Shown: positions 50,059 to 60,494 of the stretch, piece after piece
Position numbering within the stretch: position 1 is the stretch's first letter
Layout of the letters: the number at the start of each line of letters is the position of its first letter
Source: Paramecium pentaurelia
Lineage: Eukaryota; Ciliophora; Oligohymenophorea; Peniculida; Parameciidae
Assembly (NCBI GenBank): GCA_905183005.1
Contig: CAJJDO010000021.1
Span: 690,773-754,772, forward strand
Direction of reading: 5' to 3'
Length of the DNA: 64,000 nucleotides
Made by a program: the position numbers and the translations under genes
The notes under the pieces: generated by a model
Database searches by the model: none
The model's input: the letters and a program-made list of their open reading frames with translations, nothing else
Told to the model about the DNA's origin: nothing

Positions 50059-52861
50059 TCATTTTTATTTTTATTCTATTTAACTTTCCAAAATATAACT
50101 TCCTTTAGATTTCAATAATGATCGTAAATCTACACCTTAATAATTCACAAATTCTCCTTTGAGAACAAAGGCTCCTTATGCTTAAAATATTGCCTTTTGG
50201 GATATACGGAGAATAGTAATATTAGTGTTTACTAAAGAAAATTGAAAAATAAATACCATCTTCTGGAAGAGGATTGTTTTTAAACAAGAGCGGTGTTTTA
50301 AATAAGGCTAGAGTATTTTGATAAAATTTATCAGTAGTTAGAATTTCTTCTCCTGTACTAACATTCCATAAGCGGATAGATTTATCATCGTTACGAGATG
50401 CTAATGTAGTACCATCTTGGGAGAAACACACTTAAAGATTATGACCATGCAATTTTGGATATTATTATCCTGTTGTGACATCCCATAAACGGATAGAGTT
50501 ATCTGCACTAGCTGATGCTAATGTCGTACTATCTGGGGAGAAACATACTGAATTGACACCTTATTCATGACCATCTAATTTTGATTTTTATTGTCCTGTT
50601 TTAATATCCCATAAACGAATAGAGTAATCATTGCTGCATGATGCTAATGTAGTACCATCAGGAGAGCAGCTTACTGAATTGATACAATTACTATGCCCAT
50701 CGAATTTTTGTATTTAATGTGCTGACTTAACATCCCATAAACGTATAGAGTTATCATTACCCCCTGATGCTAATTTAGTACCATCAGGAGAGAAGTGCAC
50801 TGATAGGACAGTATTACTATGACCATACAATTTTTGTTTTTATTTTCCATTATTAACATCCCATAAGCTAATAGAATGATCTGCACTACCAGATGCTAAA
50901 ATAGTACCATCAGGAGAAAAACAGACGGAATTTACACAACTAGTATGACCATCCAATTTCAGTATCTTTTTTTTGGTTTTAACATCCCAAAAATAAATAT
51001 AGTTATCAGCACTACCAGATGCTAAAGTAGTATTATCAGATGAGAAACATACTGAATAGAGATAACGATTATTGCAATCAAATTTAAAATTTTATTGTAC
51101 CGTCTATACATCCCATAAATATATAGAGCTATCATTACTACCAGATGCTAATGTAATCCCATCAGGAGAAAAGCATACAGACCAAACTTAATTAGTATGA
51201 CCTTCTAATTTTGCTTTTTATTATCCTGTGTTTACATCCCATAGGCGAATAGATTTATCTTCACTACCAGATGCTAATGTAATCCCATCAGGAGAAAAGC
51301 ATACCGAGGAAATTTAATTAGTATGACCATCCAATTTTGGCAATTATAGTTGTGTTTTAACATCCCATAAACAGATAGACTTATCACTACTACCAGATAC
51401 TAATGTAGTACTATCATTAAAGAAACATAATGAATTGACCCAATCATCATGACACTCCAATTTTGATATTTATTGTCCAGTCTTCGCGTCCCATAAACGA
51501 ATTTCTTAATAACTACCAGATGCTAATGTAATACCATCTGGAGAGAAGCATGCTGATAAGACTTAATCAACATGACCATCTAATTTTTGTTTTTGTTGTC
51601 CTGTTTTAACATCCCATAAACGAATGGATTTATCATTACTACAAGATGCTAATGTAGTATCATCAGGAGAAAAGCTTACTTACATGACATAATGTTAGTG
51701 ACCACTAAATTTTAGTTTTTGATGTCCTGTCTAAACATCCCATAAACGAATAGAGAAATCATTGCTACCAGATGCTAATGTAGTATTATTATGAGAGAAG
51801 CATACAGATTGAATCCAATTACTATGACCAACCAATTTTGATTTTTATTGTCCTTTGTTTGCATCCCATAAAAGGATAGAGTTATCACAACTCCCAGATG
51901 CTAATGTGGCTCCATCAGGAGAAAAAATTACTGATAGGACTCCATCAATATGACCATCTAATTTGCATTTTAATTGTCCTGTTTTAACATCCCATAAACG
52001 GATAGACTTATCACTACTACCAGATACTAATGTAGTATTATCATTAGAGAAACACAATGAATTGACCCAATCATCATGACACTCCAATTTTGATATTTAT
52101 TGTCCAGTCTTCACATTCCATAAACAAATTTCTTTATAACTACCAGATGCTAATGTAATAATATCAGGAGATAAGCAAACTGATTTAACTCCATATCTAT
52201 GACCCTCCAATTTATTTAATTCATGTATTTTAATGTTGTTCCATTTACAATTAAATAATTATGCACCATTCAAATTCATCCCGCTAATATCTACATTAAA
52301 AAATTCCGACCCGCTCAGGTTGCATCTTACAAAATTAGCTCCCACCAAAGAAGTATTGTAGATTTTAATATTTTCAAAATTTTATTTAGTAAGGTTAACC
52401 TTCATTTCAACTAATAAATTTAAAGAATTTGACCCACATTATATAAATGTATTTTCTATGGATGTAAGGTGAACTAAAAGTTTCAAAAATTCTATGATCT
52501 ACTTTTTATCTCTTATTCTTTTCATTAGATCTTACCTAGATTCCTAATTTCCTTAAGTGGAATAGTCTATTTTATTAAAGAAATGATTCTTTATTTTTTT
52601 TAATACATTAATAATTTGTTAAATGTTATTTCTTACAACACACAACTTCTACTCCTTATCAACTTGTGTTAATTTAATTCCTTGTAAAATATAGTCTTCA
52701 AAATCTCTTTGATTTTCGCCAATTGAAATACATCCTATAATGTCTAAAATTTTCTCCTTTTTAAACATTTCAATTATAAAAATGAATAATTTTTCATCAA
52801 TGTCTTTAATTTAAGTAAAAATCTCACATAGATCTTGTTATTATTCATTAATGCTATTCAT
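50059..52861 (-). CDS. Pentapeptide-repeat plus 15-blade WD40 protein
   Basis: Start MNSINEQQDLCEIF at 52861, one 25-nt intron (50256-50232), stop 50059-50061; 2778 coding nt, 925 residues. Residues ~1-140 are helical. About 150-210 carry pentapeptide-like text (LVGANFVRCNLSGSEFFNVD). Then come 15 WD40 units of about 42 residues, consensus LDGHxNxVxSVCFSPDGxTLASGSxDxSIRLWDVKTGQ; the last is shortened. After the array the intron leads to a conserved tail (ISQKAIFQAQGAFVLKGEF...SLLKSKGSYILES). Fifteen units suggest two propellers. Ignoring the intron would give a false 1002-residue frame ending at 49853. WD40/pentapeptide proteins act as binding scaffolds; the partner is unknown. Units 2 and 7 are nearly identical in DNA. 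Confidence 0.88.
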
Positions 52862-53150
52862 TTTCTTTTTATACAATAATTATTGAATTTCTAATAATTT
52901 AAATTAATTCTTATACTAAAAATTCAAAAAGTATCTTTAATATTTAAAACCAAGCCTAATATAAATTTTAACTTGAGTGTAATTGAAGATTTATTCTTTA
53001 AATATATTGAATAAATCATTTTTTATAAATCATTTAAATTAAATTAATTATTATTTTAGCAGAGCTTATCAATAAAAAAGTTTGGGATAATCTAGAATAA
53101 TAGAGTTAATATAATTTAATATTAAATTAAAATTAACTTTTATTTTATCA
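52862..53150. other. Upstream flank of the WD40 gene
   Basis: Very AT-rich, no ORF. Presumably holds the promoter of the gene starting at 52861. Confidence 0.5.
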
Positions 53151-53535
53151 GCCGCCTAGCAGGGTTAATAGAATAAGTACTTGGCGGCGAAGAATTTGAA
53201 GTAATTAGGAGGGTTCATGAGCTATCTCATGTTATGCACGTAGCTGGAAGATGTGTACATCTATCTTGCGTGCATTGAGTATCATGCGGGGGCCATGGAT
53301 TGGATGGCCAAAACAGAATAAACTCTGGCCGATCCATGGTCTAAAAGGGTCGTCAGGGCTAGATTCCTGAGATAAAGACAAAAACCCAAGAGTGGAGGAA
53401 TTCTAGAAGAGTAGAGAAACATGCCGCATGACTTTTCAAGTATGAATTGTGATCAAGTCTTAACTCACTCGGAATAGTTAGTAACAAGTTTGAAAAAGGA
53501 TCAGGATTACCGAATATTAATTTATTTGATTTTAA
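53151..53535 (+). ncRNA. Putative highly structured non-coding RNA, unidentified
   Basis: A GC-rich island immediately before the sequencing gap. Many exact complementary arms can be seen: GCCGCC 53151-53156 with GGCGGC 53183-53188; ATGAG 53217-53221 with CTCAT 53226-53230; TGCACG 53235-53240 with CGTGCA 53269-53274, enclosing AGATGT 53249-53254 with ACATCT 53257-53262; CATGCGG 53283-53289 with CCGCATG 53424-53430, enclosing CCATGGAT 53293-53300 with ATCCATGG 53332-53339. Such a multi-branched fold with a long-range helix fits a stable RNA of RNase P/MRP or similar type, but I recognise none. The strand is assumed, and the 3' end may lie in the gap. Confidence 0.5.
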
Positions 53536-53587
53536 TCACAGTAATTTCGATTTCGGATAGTGCCCATTAATCTTTACGATTAATTCT

Positions 53588-53761
53588 NNNNNNNNNNNNN
53601 NNNNNNNNNNNNNNNNNNNNNNNNNNNNNNNNNNNNNNNNNNNNNNNNNNNNNNNNNNNNNNNNNNNNNNNNNNNNNNNNNNNNNNNNNNNNNNNNNNNN
53701 NNNNNNNNNNNNNNNNNNNNNNNNNNNNNNNNNNNNNNNNNNNNNNNNNNNNNNNNNNNNN
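53588..53761. other. Sequencing gap, 174 N
   Basis: A run of N between the structured RNA candidate and unique AT-rich DNA. Its true size is unknown. Confidence 0.98.
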
Positions 53762-54621
53762 TCAAGTGACTATATTATTAAAGACTTACTCAAACCCTTT
53801 TAGAATAATCAGAAAGCAATAAATGGGAATTCTTTAAGAAGAGATTTCTAGGAAAATTATGAATGCTGAAATTACCTTGCCTAGAAATTAGGTATAAAAG
53901 TCTTAATTGTGAAGTAAGGCTATTAATACCTAAATTAATTTAATTTAATTTTAAACATTAAGTCAGAATTTTGAAGTGAGACATTAATGAGTATCATAAG
54001 GTTGTCATATGTTAGGGCTAATGATTAAGATTTAATGCCAAAAATTCTTCCAAATAATTTAAACTAGTGAATATTCAACATAAATATGATAATTTTAATA
54101 ACATTAAATTTAATAAACAATGTGCTAAGATTATTATTTTTTTTACCCTTTGCATATAATGAATAGATTTTTTTAGAATAGATAGCTAGGGTTTTATTAA
54201 TTTTGTTAATAATCAATCAAAATTGACATATCATTGATATTGATACGTGGAAATTATTATATTTTAGTATTTAGACAACAGGCTAATGAATTAGCATAGT
54301 TCTGGGTTGATATTTACTTAATCTTTCATTTTAACATTAAGCATCCTTATATGAATACATAAAATATAATAACCTAAACTAGGTAGGAAATAAAATTTTA
54401 ATGGATCGAAATTCAAATTTTGATTTAGCTATTCTATGATATTATCCCCTCATTATTAATATTTGTTTAGTCTTATTAAGACAACTATACACATACCTAA
54501 ACCATAGAATATCAATAGTTATTTTTTGAGGATAGAGAATGGAGCTAAATCTAAACTTTTGATAGCCTCATCAGGTAATTTCATATTTGATAAAGTTGTA
54601 TTTTATTTATATTAAGCAATC

Positions 54622-54862
54622 ACCTTTGAAATTAATTTTCAATACCTTTATCTGATAAGGAGTATACAAGTACTTTACTTACAAGTCTTGTTGCATTATC
54701 AAATTCTTTAAAACCTTTTAAAAAATCACCCAATAAAATTGGTATACAATTTATATATTTAGAAATAAGAGATTGATTATGATTCGGATCAATCTCATAG
54801 ATTTGTTACAAACACTCTGAATCTTCAGAATATTATTCGAAATGCCTTATTCATTTAAAAAA
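54622..54862 (-). pseudogene. Relic of a TPR-like gene
   Basis: One open minus-strand frame of about 80 codons (ECLQQIYEIDPNHNQSLISK, then GDFLKGFKEFDNATRLV) ends at TGA and has no start codon. The pattern of ...IDPN... followed by a helix pair resembles TPR units of the genes at 35411 and 59352. Confidence 0.4.
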
Positions 54863-55039
54863 AATATTATTATTTTTTTAAATTTGCCTAACTATTAATT
54901 TTTATACTCTTTTCATAAAATGAATGCAGATATTTTGGATTAATTTATATGCTTTTGTCAAAAAAATAATTGCTTCAAGATAATTTTTTATCAGTTTTAT
55001 ATACAATTATAATTTATGTTACTAATCTAGCTATTTATA

Positions 55040-55210
55040 TCTAGATTTCCCTAAAATTTATAGATATATTTGAGTCATCTGACTTTGTAATATTAACATA
55101 ATTGTATTATCTATCTCAATATAACCTAATTTGATATAATTATAAATATCAAATTAGTTTGATGAAATAATATGCCAAGAATATATATGAAGTTTTGCAA
55201 AATTTTAATA
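55040..55210 (+). pseudogene. Relic of the Cys-rich membrane gene family
   Basis: The DNA at about 55052-55115 closely follows the C-terminal part of the gene at 14231 (near 18435-18500, encoding PQNLQIYFESSDFVSI), with a one-base deletion. A second match (FDEI...) follows near 55,160. Everything around it is degraded. It shows that this family once had another copy nearer the telomere. Confidence 0.5.
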
Positions 55211-56855
55211 TAATAAAACTAATAAAGATTTGATAAATAAAAATTAAAGGGAGGCTTTTGTAATAGTTTGGATCGTGTTTATATTTAAATAGTACTATTT
55301 AAGCATAGCGTCTAATAATTTTAATTGGATTAAGCTTAGAATAAGCTAATTAAATAATATATCCAATATTCCCGAGGTATCACCTTATTATAATTGATAT
55401 CATAAAATATTTTACATTTATTTCTCCTGAATTCTGTATTAATTATTATCAAATATTCAATTAATTAGTATTTTACTAAAACTATCTATTATTAAAATAT
55501 TTACATTTTTTAATGTTCTATCTCTGATTCTTTAGGAATTAAGCCAACAATCATAATCTGAAGTTTTTCAAAATTCCTATAGAATTAAGCTGGATATAAT
55601 CTTTATTAACATCAATTTTTTAGAAAAAAAACTAATTATTGTTATACTTAATGTTTACTAAATAACCTTTTATCAATTAAAATAGATATATCATATCTTC
55701 GGACAGATTGTATATTATTTTTATATAAATTTACCAACAATATAACTGATCTATCTTCTAACTTTTATTTAGTATGAATTTTTATGATGATCATCAAAAT
55801 TTGAAGATCCACTTTAACGATGCAATTTAAGTTCTACTTTCTAAATAATCTGAATTCTTCATTTCCATAAACAGATATCTTAAAAAACAATCGGCTTCCA
55901 CAATAGATTTATTATGCTATTAGAAAAAATAATGATGCATAATAATCAATCTTAATTGAGAACATTTGGTCACTTGCAACTACAAAATTAAAAATGAAAT
56001 TAAAAAATATCATGATTGATTAGTTTTCTTAAATATCTCAAAATTCAATAGGCAGAAATACATTCTGTTTTCAACCATTTTCCTTAATTTTAGTCATGCT
56101 GAAAAATATTTTTCTAAAAAATTATTAACTATAAAAAATGACAAAAAAATATATATTTATATTGATAATTTACATTTCTCAGATTTCAATTAAAATAACA
56201 TCTAGTAATGTGTTATAGTTTAACCTTCAACTATTTAAAATATCTAAATTAATATTAAGGTAGTTGATAATCTAATTTATAAATATTAATTTATCTTCCT
56301 AAATCAAGCCACAATTATGCTACAAGTTGATCAAATATAACTAGTTCCTATAAATGTAGGCATAAAAAACTGTATGCTCTAAAATTTGAAGGTTAAAAAT
56401 TTCTTTTCACACCCAAGATCCATTTATCTAAAATATAATTAATAAAAGTATACCATCTAAATACTTAGATTTGCGTTAAATATGTCGAATTTTTAAACTG
56501 AACTTCCATTTGTATATGGAACAGAGATAATCTAAAAGTTAGTAATCCTTAAGATCCACCAGATCATCAAAAATAAAAATTATCAAACCAAATCATTTAA
56601 ATTACCCTTAATACTAGATTTTTAATATAATTAACATCCTTGTGCACATAACACAGCTTTAAATGTAATTATTATAAACACTCAGAATTTCTTTCTAAAA
56701 TTCCAGAAATTGTGAGCATGGAATTTACCATCTAAATAATGATTAGTTGTTAAAATCCATCCTTTTAGTGATATAAAATGATTAAATATATATTATAATA
56801 ATGTTGAATAAAATTGGATAATCATCATTTCTATAAATTGTTTTTAATCAAAACT

Positions 56856-57707
56856 TCATGCAGAGGACTACCTAAAATTAATATAATATTACTTTGGAGA
56901 TTTAATGATTAAATTAATTTAATCTATAAATGAAGCATTCATTTTTTCATTTATAATTGCAAATATTGTATCATTAATATCAAACTCTTTATGAGTGGAT
57001 TTTCGTACAATTGCATTCAATTCCTCTATAATCATCTGTTCATTTTCTTCTTTATTCAAAAATATAATTCCTTAGGGATGTAAAAATTATAGGGATTATA
57101 ATAATTTTGATTTATCATTATCGTGATCTTCACTTAAGTGAAAATCAGTTATTAGTATGTAAATCATATCCTAAAATTTTTTTAAATATTTGATGGTTTC
57201 AATTAATTTTCGTTTCATAATATCAGTTCTTTCAAAATTAACAACAATTATAATTGCACTAATTGAATTCTTAAAATTAATAAAGAATTTTTAAAATTAT
57301 GAAATAGTATCCTCTCTTTTAGCTATGCTAGATTCTAAATCCATAGTTGGTGTGTCAACTATGCAAAGATCTCCTATTTTTCCCAATTGAAATTTATCAA
57401 AGTTCATTATAGTTTTGCATTTTAAATAGTTGTATGTTTATGTTTTTCCAACACCAGATGGACCTATTAATAATATTTTTTATAATTCTAAAGTTTGTTT
57501 TTGATGTAAGTATAATAATGCGATGCCTCCTATATATATAAATATAATCATGGCTTTTAAAATAAATGATAAAGTATCTCTAGGAATAACAGCAATAGCT
57601 ATTACAGGTAATATCATTAAAATAAAGACAAGTGTCTGTTTAAACTTCAAGTTCATTTCAATAATTAAATAATACAATTGAGTTCGCTTATGCTCTTTAA
57701 TAATCAT
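56856..57707 (-). CDS. Membrane-anchored P-loop GTPase-like protein
   Basis: A single exon of 852 nt, 283 residues, stop 56856-56858; all codons were checked. Residues ~25-42 (TLVFILMILPVIAIAVI) and ~48-67 (FILKAMIIFIYIGGIALLYL) are two hydrophobic helices joined by a short loop. The P-loop follows directly: ILLIGPSGVGKT (residues 78-89), then a G3-like LCIVDTPTMD (114-123), AIIIVVNFE and YILITDF. The order, hairpin anchor then G domain, implies a cytosolic NTPase tethered to a membrane. AIG1/GIMAP-like or dynamin-like roles are possible, but the G4/G5 motifs are not canonical. A different family branch from the GTPase at 39495. Confidence 0.78.
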
Positions 57708-59351
57708 TCTAATAGAATTATAAATCTGTGGGTTTTTACATAAATCTATTAAGTTTAATAAAAAATTATTATTAATTATAATTTATTAGAAATATATATT
57801 TTTGTTTTTTATTTTGAGATTAATTAATTAAAGCAAGATAAAGAAATTCATTTATAACATAAAAAAATAGATTAATTTATTAAAGAACTCAAGACAGATA
57901 AATCGATCAATATTTTAAACGATAGTAAATTAAAAAACCAATTTTTATTATTATTTAAATTTAGCTGTGAGTGAGGCTTTAATTGAAAATTAAAGTGGAT
58001 GTTAAAAATGACATTTTCAAGATGATTCTTGCTCTTCCTTCTATTCTCATCAATCAATCATTAAATTTATCCTTAGATTGTAGATAATAATTAGCATGAC
58101 ATATACAGCCATTCGGTTTAGCCTATAGTTTTTGGAGAAGGTCATGATTTTAAAACTAGAGTATCCGTATAAGCTGGTCAATACTACCAATATATATATA
58201 TTTGTTTTAGCAAAGCAATTAATATTAGTATAATATCAGAATAAATAATATTGAAACTCTACAGATATTTTGTTTCTAAATTTATTTCGATGAGCTTCAA
58301 TTTCCTAGATCTAACAATCTGCATCAAGTGTGTGAAAAAAATAAATAAATTTAAAACCCCATTTCAAAATTATTTCTTTGAGTCTATGTTTTTATTATCA
58401 GTATATTGATTATTCTTCATTGAATTAAATTAATCTAATTTGTTCAAGGCATTCATTCATTTTATCCTTGCATCATTAAGTTAAACATAATTATATATTT
58501 TCTATCATCAATATTATTTTAAAGTTGTGTAATTAGAAAAAATCATACATATAAAAAATACTAATCCTAATTTCATATGAAATAATTAACCTTTAATGTT
58601 GATTATTGGACTTTTTTATAAATAATAACTTCATGATCATTTTACATCTGACACATTTTTACTTTTTCTATGAACACATTAAATAATTTAATAAGATAAT
58701 TTTAAATTATTATCCTGATTAAAATACTTTTTTTGATTTCTTATACTTTCAAAATTTTGACTTGTGGATTTGTTTAGCTGGATAAAAATAGAAATATATA
58801 TAATCAAGAGTAAGATTAAAAAATTGCCTACATGCCTAAACCATGAACTCCCTTTTAAAAAGATTGTTTATCATTAACTCTTAAAAATAAAGATAGCTCA
58901 AAATAGTTGTGAACTTCTTATTTTAATTCGCTAGGTAATCTACTTCGATTTAATTTAATTTAGAAATTGTTAAATATATAGGAATAACAAAATTACCAAA
59001 ATTAGAATCATTATATTTTTTTTTTCAAAAGCTCATTAATCTTTGAGGATTTTTCTTTGTTAAATTGAAAAGAATTATATTATTGTATTTTAGTATTGAA
59101 TATTTTTGCATTAGTAATTTGATGTGGAATAAATATTTCTAGAACAATAATTTTCACACTATATTTTTATTTGAAAATTAATTAATACGAATTCGGAATA
59201 TAATGGAAGTTTAGAGGATATACACACATATTATGTGGTTGAGTATCTGATCAACTCTGTTTGTAACTATTTTTCAATCTTAGAATTTCAAAATAAATTG
59301 GAATCAATGAATTTAGGGAAATTTATCAATATAGATTCACAATTTGACTCA
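57708..59351. other. Intergenic, no convincing gene
   Basis: An ORF of about 69 codons at 57.85-58.06 kb (-, MIDENRRKSKNHLE...) has no family resemblance. The rest is AT-rich without signal. A plus-strand hydrophobic ORF at 59235-59551 overlaps the TPR gene's 3' end antisense and is probably a shadow. Confidence 0.45.
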
Positions 59352-60418
59352 TCAAATATTATTCTTTTTCTTCTGTACTTATTTCATTTTCTGCTTCTTT
59401 TCATGCTATTAGTTATGATCATTAGTTTATTTGTGATTATTGATTTTTAGTTTTAAATCATTTATCAATTTTTAAACTTCTTTATTTTTTGGATTTATCA
59501 TGAATACACTATTGTAGCACTTTAATTCTTCCTAAAACTGTTTAATACAACCTAATGAATAACCTAATTAATCAATTTTATTATTTTACCTTTATTCATT
59601 AACAAAGTTTAGGTTATATCTTCATTTGGATTAAGAGACAGTGCTTGATTAAAACATTTAATCGCATTTTGATATTTTTTTAGCACTTGTAAGCAAAATG
59701 CTAAAGATTATTCACAGATTACCTTTTTCCAAATAATATTCAATGTCAATTGGATTTATTTTAATTGCATTATTATAATATTCGATTGCTTCTTTAGGTC
59801 TATCCAATTCTCGTAGCAAATTAGCTATTATAATAATTAGAAATACCCATATTAAATTGAGCAAATTCATTTTTGGGGTTTAGATTGATGGCCTTTGAAA
59901 AATATAATATTGCTTCCTCCTATTTATTAAGATTAAGTAATGCGGCACCTAAATTATATATTTTTTAGAATACCTAATTTATTATATGCTTCATCATTTT
60001 TTGGATTTTTTTATATGGCTATTTTTGCTACCTATAAACCTTGTTCGAATTAGTTCAATTCTATTAATGCAGCACCTGATATTATAAAATTAATACTTTT
60101 ATTAACATAGGCCTCATCATTTGAAGGACTTAATTTAATTACTTTATCAAATTAAATAATTGATTCTTCAAATTTTCTTTAACACAATAATGAAAGTCCT
60201 CTATTTATTAACAATTTTTCAGAATTTAAGCTTGACTTTTTTGATTGTTCTTTCTATTTAAGATTCTTCTCTTAATCTTATAATTCCACTAATATCTATA
60301 CTAAATTATTACTTTATTAATTTTTTATTGAAATCTTTTCTTTCTTCCTCTTTTACAATTTAACTTTTTGAATCTTATTTCCGTTTTTATTTTATTACTT
60401 TTACTTGATTTTTTTCAT
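59352..60418 (-). CDS. TPR-repeat protein, six TPRs with an intron at every junction
   Basis: Start MKKIKQKQQNKNGNKIQK at 60418, stop 59352-59354. Introns 60096-60076, 59973-59949, 59846-59825, 59722-59701 and 59589-59564 (21-26 nt) leave 951 nt, 316 residues. The lysine-rich head resembles that of the TPR gene at 35411. Six TPRs follow, e.g. SIIQFDKVIKLSPSNDEAY, ILYFSKAINLNPKNEFAQ, IEYYNNAIKINPIDIEYY, IKCFNQALSLNPNE. Every junction between TPRs carries one intron at the same place, just after the end of helix B. The tail is basic (KKKNN). No TGA separates it from the decayed WD40 gene upstream on the same strand. Function unknown beyond protein binding. Confidence 0.85.
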
Positions 60419-60494
60419 AGTTAAGAAAAATTAATTAATATATATAATTATATCTATTTTGCATTTATTTTTTTAACTATTTATACTCTGTAAT

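Larger units (their letters stand above)
53762..56855. other. Mostly non-coding DNA with gene relics
   Basis: No intact gene seen in 3.1 kb. Two relics are listed separately (54.62-54.86 and 55.04-55.21 kb). Other short protein-like pieces are too weak to assign. Confidence 0.5.

Noticed and set aside
53580..53765. 61-codon ORF of unknown residues
   Set aside because: It consists of the N gap and has no content.
57177..57183. Suspected frameshift in an A-run of the membrane GTPase gene
   Set aside because: Careful codon counting showed the frame is continuous from 57707 to 56856.
57872..58057. Minus-strand ORF of about 61-69 codons
   Set aside because: Short, no motif or homologous neighbour; likely chance in AT-rich DNA with few stops.
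59235..59551. Plus-strand hydrophobic ORF
   Set aside because: Most of it is antisense to the 3' end of the TPR gene or AT-rich spacer; hydrophobicity follows from T-rich codons.
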